Assembly (NCBI RefSeq): GCF_038396675.1
Contig: NC_088933.1
Coordinates: forward strand, 36,395,501 to 36,459,500
Length of the DNA: 64,000 nt
From: Hydra vulgaris
Taxonomy: Eukaryota; Cnidaria; Hydrozoa; Anthoathecata; Hydridae
Reading direction: 5' to 3'
The translations under genes were made by a program, and so were the position numbers. Within the stretch, counting starts at the first letter, position 1. Every line of letters begins with the position of its first letter. Of this stretch, positions 44,800 through 56,800 are shown in pieces. The notes below the pieces were generated by a model, which saw only the letters and a list, made by a program, of their open reading frames with translations, was not told the origin of the DNA and searched no databases.

Positions 44800-47215
44800 T
44801 CTAGTTAAATGTGAATGTATAAATCAAGTTTCAGTGAAGAAGGTTGTAATAGAGGAAAGTAAATTTATTAAGAGAGTCAAAAACAAAATGAAGATTAGCA
44901 AATTTAACTTGTGCTGACAAGGTAGCAATTTTAAGTTTTTTGAAGTTTCTGTATTATGGAATTGAAAATTAATTATTTGGATTAATTGGCGCTGAGGTGA
45001 TAACAATTTATTAATATTACAGTTGCCAATTTGTCCCCAAACTTGACAACAATAAATGAGATGAGATTGAAAAATTGCAAAATACAGATTCTCAAGGGTA
45101 GTTTTATCAACATAATGACGAATTATTGAAAGCATGCCATTAGCTCGATTATGTTTTTTATGGAATGCATCTATATGAAAATTCCATGAGAGGTTCGAAT
45201 CTATAATAATATCAAGATATTTAACAACATGTGTAGGATATAAACGTGTATTATTAATTTTAGTTATATGATTGTTGTGTAAAATTTTTTGTCTTTGAGA
45301 TGAAAAAAATATTAGTTCAGTTTTTTCCAAGTTCAGAGAAATTAAGTTTGCATTTAGCCAATGAACTAAACCTTTTAGGCCTAAGTTTATAATTTTACAC
45401 AAGGAATGATGAGACTTATTAATATGTAAGATATTAGTATCATCAGCAAACAGATGAACTAATGAGAAGTGGACAGAGTTATTTAGATCATTAATATAAA
45501 TCAAAAACAATAAAGTGCCAAGAACAGAACCCTAGGGAACACTACAAACTATATGTTTGTTATTTGATTTGTAACCATTAATGCTAACAAACTGCTTTCA
45601 ATTTGAAAGATAAGATTGAAACCAGTTACAAGCAACGGATTCCTTAATGTTTAAGTTTAGAAATTAAAATTATTGTATGATTAGCAGTATCAAACGCTTT
45701 TTGTAAGTCAATAAAAACACCACCTACAAAATGACCAGTATCCAGTGCCTTTTTTATTTTTTCGGTTATACTTATTAAAGTGTAGCAAGTAAAGTGTTTT
45801 GATTGAAATCCAAACTGAAATTCATTTAAACAGTTAAAAATAAGTATAATCTAGAGTACATTCAGTTTTTCAAGGAGCTTGCTAATGTTATAAAGAATTT
45901 AAATTGGTTTATAGTTTGTACATGAGATCTTTGAGCCATTTTTATATGTTGGAATGACACAAGATAATTTCAAAATGTCAGGAAAAATTCCATTTAAAAA
46001 GGAGATATTAAATAGCTTAGAGAAAATATGAGAAAATTCAGAATTTAAATCAATAAGAATGTTTGTGGAGAAGCTGTTAGGACCTATTGATTTTCTAAGT
46101 TTTAATTTAGATATAAGTGATGAGATTTCAGAATGGTTTGTTGGAGATATCAGTAAACTATGAAGGTTTGGATGTTCAAGATTTTATAACTTTTAATAGC
46201 TAATGTAAGATGAGTGATTTTTATAATTAGGTTTATGAGCTACATTTGTGAAAATGTTGAATTCTTTGCAGATTAGAGTTGGTTCAGTTATGTAAGTTTC
46301 ATTAACTTGTAAGCAATTTGGAGGTACATTTTATGCCTTTCCATGTCTCATGAAGATTTTTTATATTTTTTCTGAAAAGAATTTTTTGAAATTTATTTTT
46401 TTACTCAGTTTTATTAGATTAATTATGGTATATTTATAGCTTTAAAGATAGTTCTTAGTTTAATTATATTTTTTGGATCTTTTATCCTTAACATTTTCCC
46501 TTGAATAAGATTTTAAATTTGAATTAATTTTATTATTCCTTTATTAATCCATGGCTTGAATTGACACATATAGCTCTTAATACTAATTTTTTTGAGTGCC
46601 ATATGACAATCTAACAACAATGTTGTTTGAGAAATAAATGCTTCAAAACTGGAGTTAATATTGTTTTTACTGGTAATGTCATTCCAATCAACTTTTAATA
46701 ATTGAGATTTAAATAATTCTTTATTATAGTTTTTAAAGTTCTTGCAGTATAAATTATGATTGTGTGGTATAAATAATTTGTTGAAATTACGACAAACAAG
46801 AAATTGAGGTAGGTGGTCAGAAATAGAATTTTTTAGATTTCCTAAATAATTTGGTTAGTGGTTACATTTGAAAAAATATTGTCAATGATCGTAGAGGGAT
46901 GGTCAGTAACTCTTGTTGGTAGCGTAATAAATGGTCGAATATTATAAGAAGTTAGTAAGTTTAAAAAAAAAGAAGTTGCAAAGTCAGAGTTTGACTGTAT
47001 CAGATCCATTTTAAAATTGTCAAAACTAATTAATGATAATAATATGTTCAGATCTTCAAAGTGCTTTTGTAAAGAGGATATGTTAAAATGGAAAAAGGAC
47101 ATAGAGTTTGTGATGTCAAAGTTATAAGAACAAAATTTATTAATGTCATAATGAATAGTTTTCCTCATCAGACTGAAAGATGAATAGTTTTCCTCATCAG
47201 ACTGAAGCATGTGAT
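44800..47215 (-). pseudogene. CR1/L2-like LINE ORF2 (endonuclease and RT), nearly full length
   Basis: Minus strand. Endonuclease part (47210-46842) begins MSFFHFNISSLQKHFEDLNI but jumps at about 47015 straight to MDLIQSNSDFATSFFLNLLT and PFITLPTRVTDHPSTIIDNI: most of the catalytic middle is deleted. Linker and RT follow: AFISQTTLLLDCHMALKKIS (46640), FKPWINKGIIKLI, SPQTFLLI..., then WFQSYLSN*KQFVSINGYKS and CSVP*GSVLGTLLFLIYIND near 45560-45480, FADDTNIL (RT active site, 45445), and a 228-codon ORF (45510-44824) through the thumb. Both stops in the SVPQGS and SYLSNRKQ-type blocks are single-base changes. Clearly a dead LINE. Confidence 0.88.
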
Positions 47216-47229
47216 GTAATAAATTTATT

Positions 47230-47960
47230 AAATTGAGTATAGATTTTATTCAATTCCGATGCTGGAAAGAGTTTAGTTGATAAAGGCAATTCATCAGTTA
47301 TAATAATTTTATTTGAAGAGAAGACTAGTTTAAATTCATTATCGGATACATCAGTCAATGGAAAAACACCTTTGGTATAATTTACACACAGCCATGTTGA
47401 GCGTTTTGAATGTGTTAAATTTTACCCATGATCATAAAGCCTACTGCATATTGAATGAGTCCAAAACAAACATACATCATGAGTTGCACGGCAACTTACA
47501 ATAACTTTTTTTGTACATGCACTGCATACTCCCCTAAATTAGAGGTCATAGTAAAACTAATGAGAATGATAAAAGAAAATAATTTGCAAAATTTAGGAAA
47601 AAGCTTGAAGTTGTTAAAATTTAAAATTTAAAAGAAAATAATAGTGAAAAGGACAATGAAAAATAGTAACTATACAATATTATAAATAATAATACTATTA
47701 TTATATAATATTACCATTTGCCATAAATTAAGCAACAAACTAATAAATGAACAAATTAATATGATATATTAAAATGATATAATAAAATGATAGTTATAAT
47801 AATAAAGCAATAGATAAGTAATATATCACTAACCAAAAATAAAAATATATAACTAGTTTTAAATTAAATAGAAATTGTATAAAAATTATATCAAATATTA
47901 TAAATATATTATAAACAAAAACAGAAACAAAATAAAATAAAAATAAATAAAATAAAATAA
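47230..47960. other. LINE 5' flank and AT-rich spacer
   Basis: 47230-47440 is likely 5' UTR or N-terminal remains of the minus-strand LINE; beyond it, AAATAAAATAA low complexity up to the TTAA at 47965. No gene. Confidence 0.5.
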
Positions 47961-47968
47961 TATCTTAA

Positions 47969-50900
47969 GCCATTAGTGCCGGAGAAATTTTTTTGCAAAT
48001 TTTTTTTTGAAACTTATTTTACATGTTCGTTAGGGGTAAAAATGATTATACATGAAGAGATTTTTTAATTTAATCTAATATTTTCTGTGTAACACCCCAA
48101 AACACCCATGTTCTTTTAAGGACGCATCGGCACTTAACGTAAAAAAAAGTAAATATTTAAAATAATGTACATATTTTGAACCTCTTGATTATCACAGAAA
48201 ATTAGGGTTATAGAAATATATAAAAAAATTCAAACTTGACTACTTAATAGGGAAAATAATAAAAATATGATTAAAAACGCTATTCTTTAAAATAATATTT
48301 TATTAAATTATATAAAAATATTTTTTATAACTTATTTTCAGGTCTGTGGTAGTTTACAAAGCAACCAGGGTGTAGAGCAACATCACAACTTTCACATCTA
48401 AAATTGCTTCTGTCATGACAATATTGGCAGACTCCTTTTACCTCTGTTTTTGTAACAAAGTGAGCTCTGGTGTGGTCGTACCTAAAATAATGATTTGATT
48501 TTACCTTTAAAATAAAAGAGTATTATGATAAGTAAGTTTTGTATAAAAAAATTGTTAAAAAAAATCATAAAAGTTAAAAACCTGATTGCTTGCTTGCTGT
48601 TGGTAACCTCTCTCTGGGGAACTAACAAGCTGTATTTATGGTCAGAGTGATTCATTAACATAAGTTCAACTGACTGTCGAATAACTTCCAACAATGTAAA
48701 CTCATATACCTTCTTCTCTTCTTTTCTCTTTTTCATCTTACCCTTGTTTCTAATAATCCTTTGGCTACTCTTTGCGAATTTGGATAAGCCAGCTGCATTA
48801 AGATTATCTTCAAATTCAACATCTTCGTGATGATTCTTTTCCTGATCCATTAAATATTGGTTTCTCCAAGTGTAGCGATACAATCGCCAAGCCTGAATCA
48901 TCTGCACGTTTAAGAACCATGTCCAGAGTGACCAATACCACTTTTTCAGACGGGTTGAGATGCTGTAGTTCTTTGTATTCTGGTTAAACAAGTCAACTCC
49001 ACCCATTGTCTTGTTGTAGTCAATCACCATACGGGGTAAATAAAAGCAATATTGGAGCCTTTATAAATTTGAGATTTAGAATTATAAATAACTTGTATTA
49101 TTTCAAACAAATTTTTATTTTTTTAAACTCTAAAACTTTAAAATGAAACAAAATACCTGCAGGGTTAGGACCATTATAATTACTCGCAAGAACTACAGCT
49201 TTGCTATCCATCGAGATGGTTACACAGTTGTTATTATCATAAACCGATTTCATAGTACCTCTAGTCATTTCCTTTTTAGCCTGCTTCTTAGTAGGCATCG
49301 GTACACCTACAAGCCCGTTCTGCCGGACAGTACCTGAGGTAAAATGTATTTTTAAGATTAGGCTAAACAAAAAAATTTCAAAACATACCAAATAAACTAT
49401 CAAAAAATAACCTACAACGCCCCAGCCATGTTCTCCCATATGATCAAGAAGATCAAAAGATGTAAAAAGATTATCACAGGCTACTTTGGTCCCTTTCTTC
49501 AAACCATACTGTTCAGAAAGACTCAAAACAACATCTGGGCCCTGACCTAGCCCATTGTTTTTAATTTTTGTTTTCAACCCAGCATAAGGCTGACAGGCCA
49601 AAAGTTCTCCCTCAGCAGTTGCTAGACACCAAACCTTCCAGCCATACCTATAAATAAGCTATATTATATATGTATTGCTTTACTTAAATCGAGATTTATT
49701 TATTGTCTAAAAAAATAGCAAATAAATATAACAAAACAAAGATTTTACCTTTCAGGCTTTTCTCGAATGGCTTGTTTCAGTGGATGAGGTCCAAAATATC
49801 TGACCATCGTCTCATCGACACTAACAAACTCAGATTGATGCACTAACCTTTTCGCAGAGCTATTAGTTTGATCAAAAAGTGGGCGAACTTTCCAAAATGC
49901 ATCAGTGTGATCTACATCATGCTCATCAACAAAGTAGGTAAACTTGAGCACATTATTAAAAATGTCCCTAGAAATAGCTCTTTTGATGAACATATTTTGA
50001 GTGTCTTCTTTTTCTTCCCAATACAACCTTCTATAGTAGGTGTTATATAACCAGTTACATACATAACTGCAATAGAGGTTAATAAATTAACCTTGTTCAT
50101 AAGGAACGCCTTCTCTGGGTATCCTTTCCTGCAACCATACTTTGAGGACACATTGGAAACATTTTGTATGCACTTACCATCTAGAAACAAACAGAAAAAG
50201 TTGTAAGGTAGAATACAATCATCGTCAACAAGTGATTTCATAGTAATTTCTTGGAACTCTGGCACTTTAGCTCCAAAACAAGGACCACAAGTGTTACGCC
50301 AAGTACAGTCTTTGTTTTTTTTCCTAAAAATTTGTTTTAACTTTAAGTAAAATACATTTTTGATTAAATAATATTCACCATTACAAACTAAAACAAATTT
50401 ACATTAATGGTTAGTTATCTTACCTTAGAAGTGTACCAACAGCTTCACTACGTTTGACAGAATAATGATTTTTCTTTTTATTACTATGACATGACATGAC
50501 CTCGTCTTTGAAAATATCACTTGTATTGTTAGTATTGCCAGTGTCACTGTCTACACTGTTAATTACATCACCATCAGTGTTTATCTATATAAAACAAATC
50601 TGTAAAAAGTATATATATTTTTTATTGCATCCTTACCATTTGAATATCAATTCGTCATCTTTGTCATTTATGACAATCTCTGCTTGTTGGTTGAGAATAC
50701 CAGCTCCAAGATGGTTAATGTCTTTACCATGTTCTCCATCCTCTTCCTCGTCACTGTCTTCGTCAGTAAGGGTTTCATCAACAGATGGAATCATGATAAT
50801 TTCAATAACATTATTTGCATCCTGATTTTCTAACAAGGCTGCTATCTCATTTAGAGTCAGACCAACTTGTCTATAAAAAAATAAAATTCTTAATTTTTAC

Positions 50901-51403
50901 TTATTTTTTAACTTTATTTTCTCTAGAAAATTAATAAAACTATTGTTATTTATTAAAAACATAAATTTAAAACTTTTTGTGCAAATTGTTTATTTATTAA
51001 GATGGAATCCAGATACTGCAAACACGTCCTTAAAAGAACGTGTAATGTTTATGCAGTTATATTCAGTAGAAAATCAAAAAATATAAATCAAATTATTATT
51101 TACGAATATAGTTTTGGGTTTTATTTCTATAAAACAATATTAAAAACAACAACAAGTTACCTTTTAGAATGGGTTTCTTTGATGAGCTTCTTGCCACTCC
51201 ACATGTTTTTTTTGCGTTAACTTTGAGCAGTTGCTTCTGAAAAACTATCAAAGGTAATCGGTTGCTGTTAAGTGAGAAGCAAGATTCATGTGTGTCAAAC
51301 CATTATGCAAAGTTATGTACTTATTCTTTAAAGAATATTTGAAATACCCTAGTTTAATGTGGACATAGTTTTACGTCCTTTAAGGACGTCCGGCACTTAC
51401 GGG
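47969..51403 (-). mobile_element. Complete piggyBac-type transposon with TTAA duplications
   Basis: Both ends sit directly against TTAA (47965-47968 and 51404-51407), the target duplication specific to piggyBac. The left end GCCATTAGTGCCGGA and the reverse complement of the right end, CCCGTAAGTGCCGGA, are terminal inverted repeats with three mismatches. TTTTAAGGACGCATCGGCAC at 48114 is a subterminal repeat of the right-end sequence CTTTAAGGACGTCCGGCAC. The 3435-bp element contains one spliced transposase gene on the minus strand. Confidence 0.93.
48325..51204 (-). CDS. piggyBac transposase, nine exons, one apparent frameshift
   Basis: DDD-type transposase of the PGBD/piggyBac family. Exons inferred from GT-AG borders: 51204-51161, 50870-50637, 50584-50424, 50323-50178, 50066-49749, 49647-49412, 49333-49157, about 49054-48582, 48481-48325. 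Start MWSGKKLIKETHSKR; exon 2 is acidic (TDEDSDEEEDGEHGKD). Catalytic aspartates are in FVSVDETMVRYFG, VACDNLFTSFDLL and MGGVDLFNQ. The last exon encodes a cysteine-rich domain (VCQYCHDRSNFRCESCD, ALHPGCFVNYH). Anomalies: a single-base frame change before LYWEEKEDTQ (near 50024), an exon 2-3 phase mismatch and an uncertain exon 8 acceptor. Codon-level preservation elsewhere is good. Could be recently active or only just decaying. Confidence 0.85.
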
Positions 51404-51409
51404 TTAATA

Positions 51410-51735
51410 ACTAAATTAAAGATTATATTTATATATTTAACAATGTTTATAATAATGTGTAATAGAAATAAATTAAAATAATTACATAAAATAAGTTACA
51501 ACAAAATCAAGTTAAATAAAAATTATATTTAATCAAATTCTTGCCTTTCTTTTTTAATAGATTATTTTTACTTCTCTTTTTCTTTATTATTATTATTTTT
51601 TCTTTATGATTTTTATTGATTATTTGAATGGTCTAAATCTTTTTTTTGAATTCAAGATTCTTTTGTTAACTAGTAAATGTTTTTTTCTATATTTTTGGTT
51701 TCTTTATCGAAAGTTGTATTTAAATTGAGTATAGC
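51410..51735. other. AT-rich flank of piggyBac element
   Basis: T-rich low complexity, no gene. Confidence 0.55.
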
Positions 51736-51739
51736 ATTA

Positions 51740-51900
51740 AAGCATTTTGCATAACTTTAATAATATGTTTCAAAAAATAAGTTTTTAAGTAATATATTTT
51801 AAATGCAATTAAAGCATAATAAAAAGTAATTTTTGCTTTGAATTTGAGTTTTATTTTAGTGCTTATATATTTTTTTTTTGTAAGGAATTGTTTTTGTTTT
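51740..51900 (+). repeat. Dispersed repeat R, 3' part
   Basis: TTGCATAACTTTAATAATAT through TTTGCTTTGAATTTGAGTTT to TTGTAAGGAATTG parallels 27037-27205. Together with 43765-44032 it would make one copy, in the same orientation, split by 7.7 kb. Confidence 0.75.
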
Positions 51901-51904
51901 TCTT

Positions 51905-52290
51905 CATTTTTTTTTTTTTTTTAATTTTTCTAGTTTTTCCTACAGTTTCATCAAAAAACCAAAATTTTTTATTAATATATTTGTGTTGACTATTCTTATG
52001 TTTTTACATTTAATGTTTTGAACAAAGATACTTTAAAGTTGTTACACAATTCAATTTTGAATTGTAGCGTAAGTTAAAACTCCATGAATTAGTCTAAAGG
52101 TTTTGGCGCTTTTTTAAAAAATGTCGTTATTATTTACAGGAAGAAGAAATAATATTTATAATTTGCTCTTACTCATTGAGAAAAAACTGCTTTCTTTTTG
52201 ATGAAAAGTCTCTAAGCAAGAAAGTGGTTATTTGAATAAAGTTCTCTTAAAGAATTCTTTAGTTTCATAACTTAAAAAATAAGATAGTCC
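51905..52290. other. AT-rich spacer, no gene
   Basis: T tracts near 51910-51935; nothing else identified. Confidence 0.5.
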
Positions 52291-52298
52291 ACCATCAT

Positions 52299-53288
52299 TA
52301 GGGTGGTCGAGAATTATATAGGAAAAATTCAATGTGCTCCTAACCACTCTCCACAAGTCTAACTTTGTTCTATAAACAATAGGATAAAAGCATATGTAAG
52401 CTGCAGGTTTTAAAAGGAAATGCTCAAAGACAACCTTATGGAACTTTTGACTTGGTCACAAAGAATGCTTTGGACATCATGAAAAACAACGAAGACAAAC
52501 AGTTCCTAATTATGCAGAGAAAAAATGTCACCAGTTCAAGCATGACTGGAGAAAGAGACAAGGATCCATCATCGTCATCTGCTCAAACTTCATTTACCTC
52601 AAAATAAATAACTGAAAAGTGTAATAGCAATTCCAGAAGATGCAGGGGCTTTGGACAGAGTGAATCTTTATGATCGTGGAGCTATATATGTTGTTGCATC
52701 ATCCTCTTGAAAACCTAACACTGTTTAGGAGTACCATCAGAAGGTCATGGATGGCTACTCTAAAACAAGTAGCTAAAGCAGAGAAAGGTTCTTTTTCAAC
52801 TGAATTTCATCTTCTTAATTTCACTCCCCTGAATGATCCAATGATGCTTAGGCTTCTCAAAAAATATTCAACTGTATCATTACACAGCATTTACTCAACA
52901 TCTGTGGTTCTTCTCACAACACCTTGTAGGTCTAGCTTTTTTTGAGGACAGAGTTCTTCTAGATGTCAAAAGCGCTATAACAGCCAACCTCCAGCTTCCA
53001 AAGACTCAGACAGCTCTGAAGAGAATAAGCACCTGTGGCACAGACTTCAACAGTCTTGAAAAGTTTGACCCATAGAACATGACTCATGGTGATAAATTTT
53101 TTATTTAAAAGTTTAATTATGAAAATATCAAATGAAGTTTTTACTCGTTTTAAACCAAAATCTTAATTGACCCCTAAATATTATCTGATCTGCTTCAAAT
53201 TTTTACAGAAATTCTCTAATATTGCATGAAACAAGATAAGCCTTGTGGAGAACAAAAATTCCAAGCTTCAATTTTTCGGACCACCCTA
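52299..53288 (+). mobile_element. 990-bp element, TAGGGTGGTC termini, perfect 8-bp duplication
   Basis: Left TAGGGTGGTCGAGAATT and right end (reverse complement TAGGGTGGTCCGAAAAATTG) are inverted repeats extending imperfectly for ~40 bp. ACCATCAT flanks both sides (52291-52298 and 53289-53296) without mismatch. An 8-bp duplication is made by hAT and P-type transposases, but the internal coding remnant is not hAT-like. It is too short for a full transposase gene, so it is a deletion derivative. Confidence 0.88.
52440..53085 (+). pseudogene. Internally deleted transposon protein remnant
   Basis: Within the 990-bp element. IAIPEDAGALDRVNLYDRGA (~52630-52690), then NLTLFRSTIRRSWMATLKQV, AKAEKGSFSTEFHLLNF and NDPMMLRLLKKYSTVSLHS (52720-52890), then FSQHLVGLAFFEDRVLLDV and KSAITANLQLPKTQTALKRI (52925-53025). 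The 91-codon ORF 52670-52945 is the central piece. Coding-like throughout with several frame changes. It may belong to the same family as the VIHFD/CRHH transposase at 30570-33480, whose middle would be missing here; this link is from motif memory and is weak. Confidence 0.5.
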
Positions 53289-53296
53289 ACCATCAT

Positions 53297-53863
53297 TTTA
53301 AAAGCAATATCTACTGATATTGTTTTTAAAAAATGACTTCTAGCGGTTGGTAATAAACATTTTTTAAATATAAAGTAAATGTTTATATTTAAGGCAATTT
53401 AAATAATTGATACTGGCTGTGATGATAATCGTATTTTAAAGGATGTTTTTTAAAAAGAAAAATAGTTTTTCTGTGCTGTTAGAGTTGCATATCTAAATAA
53501 GGCCAATCGCTCTAGATCTGGCCTTGGAAATTTACTAATATTACATCGAATGTCATATCTCGAAAAAACACATGGCATTAAATATAAAAACATATATGAA
53601 GACATGTGAACAATTTCCTATTCCTTCAGCCAATATATAATGGTTTTACTGAACTTACTAATGACCTAATTTTAGTTTAATCGAGTTTGACTTCTTTTTT
53701 TATCTGCCACAAGCAATAAACTGATTTTATATAAATTATCAACTCAATAATATTTTCTATCGCAAAGATATAAGCTGATTTTGGTGAAAACCTTCTTTAA
53801 TAATTGTACGGTAACAAGTAATCTAATGCAAGTTAAACATATGTTTAATATAAGTAATTTAAG
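53297..53863. other. AT-rich spacer, no gene
   Basis: No recognised coding sequence. Confidence 0.5.
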
Positions 53864-56800
53864 AGTCATTCCGTGTCAAATCAACCAAAAATAAAACCTT
53901 CGGCACCATGCTGTCTTGGATTTTGATGATTTTTGGAATACAAACTTAAATTGATGAAAGAAAACTTCACTCAAAATTTTAGTATCTGAATCCATACGGT
54001 TTCAGAGATATCGACCCTCTCTCCCAATCTCATTTTTTACTGTTTTTTTCAGCGCCATTTATTTTTTTAGCTAATTGCACAACACAATCATTAACTTCTG
54101 AAATACTTGTTCAAAAGTGGTAAAAATGTTTATCTAACTATTTTTTAGGACAAGGAACTCAAAACTGATAGCTAACCCCCCCCCCCCCTCAAATCAAGCT
54201 TCTATATGAAAATCTATTTTCAAAATGGTGTAACACTTATTGTATGTTTTTTGATGCCCCGTACAAAAAAATATTTATTTTGCGATGCCTAAATGATATG
54301 GTTATGAAATTTTTTCTTAAGTTTCTATATGTAACAAACTCCATAATATAAAAAAATTGTAAGTGTTTTATTTTTTAAATTAGATTTATTTTCATTTAAA
54401 GTCTTATAATAATAAACCAAAAAATATAGAAATAAATTGAGCAATAACAAATAAATAAAGAAATTGAAATAAGTAAACTGTAGTAAGAAAAATTAAAATT
54501 AGAAGGCAATAAGAATTAACAATCTTTAATAGTTTTATAAAAAATTAGTTCTCTGGTTTAAAGTTTGCCCAGCTGTCTTCAATGCGTTGATGATCAATTT
54601 CACTGATTTTGTATTGTCTTGCTGTGACAGTTGTTGGGATATTAATCATTAACAATAGGTTTATTGATGGAACCCAGCACACATCATCTCTAGAAGGCCA
54701 ATAATATGACTTTGAAGGGTAACATGGATGCAGGAATCTAACTTGAAAGTCTTTATTTTCAACATCAATCTCCTCAACTAGTCCGATCCATGGATTCTTA
54801 TCGTATATCAAACATACACTCACTCCAATTCTTATATCAAACAAGCATTCTTTAATAATCCCATCAGTTTGAAAATTAAAAACAAATGAATACTCCAATT
54901 GTTCAGAAACAACTTTAGTTCCAAATTTAGTGTTACTTATTTGAATGAAATTGTGATAGCTGCGAGTGCCTGTTAACGTTTTTGCAGTTGCATATCTTTG
55001 CTCCATTTCAATTCGGATTATCAAGTTTGACTCCTTAGATATGTAATAAAAATTAATTCCTATGATTTCATTTTGACAAAAATAAAACATTGCAGATGCT
55101 GTAAGTATATGATTTGCTGTTGTTCGATGAAGGCTAGCAATTGAAGTTAGTTGTTTAACAGTCCCACCAATACCATCACAGGGTAATTTACTGTGACTTG
55201 TAGCAAAGAAAGACCGTGTACATTTTATAGAAAAATCTTTTTCATGGTGGCATATATTTATGAAATGTTTGCAGTATTTGTACTGGTTAGCATCTGAAAA
55301 GTAATGAACAGTTTCTATTTAATGAGAAATATTGCTTTTAATATGTTCAACTGTTAACTTCATCACATGATATACCATATCTACATCATGCAGTAAATCC
55401 TCAGAGATAAAACATATTGAATCACATTTGAGAGCATTATTTACTTTATAGTAAACTACTGTTGGATGCAATGTTGCTTGAATTTTGTTCCAGTGAAAAC
55501 TTTGTACTTCGTCTTGTACTACAAACTCATAGTTTTCTGAGAAATCACAAAGGACAATGACCTCAGTACTACTTAATTCATCTTTTAATTTTCTTAAAGA
55601 AGCAGCTTGACTTTTCGCAATATAAGAATGAACAGTAAGTTTTTGTAACTTATTTGTCAGAGTATTAATGAAGCTACTTGTGGTTTCTGTTAGACTTACT
55701 AGCTCAGATTGGTCTGTTGTCTTACATTGTTTGTAATCTATACAACAATCATCGTCTCCATCAATATCTTTTTGATAACTCATCTCATTTTCAAAATAAT
55801 TTCTTAATTTAGAATCTTCTGGACACAAAGGGCAACAATATATCATGCAATTCTTGTTAGCTCTACTACAAACAAGCATATCAATAAGTTCATGACAATC
55901 CTTTGATAATTCAACTGCACTAATCATTAACTTAACATTTTTATGGTAGGTGCACACACATACTGTATGCGTATCAGGTGCTCCTACTGTAATGCACCAT
56001 TTTGGACGATGTGAGCAAAAGTTAGAAAAACAAGTCTTTGTCTGGATGACTGGTTTTAAACTTAGCATATAGTTCCTTTAGATTTGAGAGAATCAAATGC
56101 TTTTGCATGTGAGATCTTCGAGCTATACTCACAAAATCTTTTTTACCAGCCATTTGTCTGCTGTTTTCATCATAAATTCAATAATTTTATCTACAGCCTC
56201 TTGAGATATTTAATTTCCTTTTTTTTCTTTCAGGGAACAATAAAAAACCATTTTTTTGCAGCAATTTGTGTGATATCTACACCATATAGTTAGTAACACT
56301 AAATTCTCTTTCTATATCTTTGTTAGACCAAGAAATTGGAACCAGAATTTTCTGATTCCGATTTGAAATTAACATTTTTTCTTTGATTTTTCCTATAAGT
56401 ATATTCATGTCATTTGCTTGTTTTTTAACTTCCTTAGATAATTTATTGAAGGAATCTTCTTGGCTTAACTGATAAAGATCTATATTTTAACTTTACTTTT
56501 TTTGAACATGTAATAATTTCTTTTTACCAAAGAGCAACTCTTAAGTGTCTATTCACAGCATGCATTTTAAGAGGACTTATGCTCATAACTGTCAAAGAAG
56601 AATTAAGTTTTTCTTTTAACAATTCGTTTATAGTTAGTTCATTATCTTTATCTTCATAAATCTAGCTGCAAGTCAGTTCTCCTGGTCCTAAACATTATAA
56701 TTACTGCTACAGTGAGAGTTTTGCTAAAAAAAATCTTATTTATAGTTACAATAAAGCTTTAAAAAAGTTTTATGGCTAAGTATTATCCTTAAATAACATC

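Noticed and set aside
54176-54189. Poly-C run as a possible regulatory element
   Set aside because: A simple homopolymer in the left subterminal region of the transposon; no other evidence of function.
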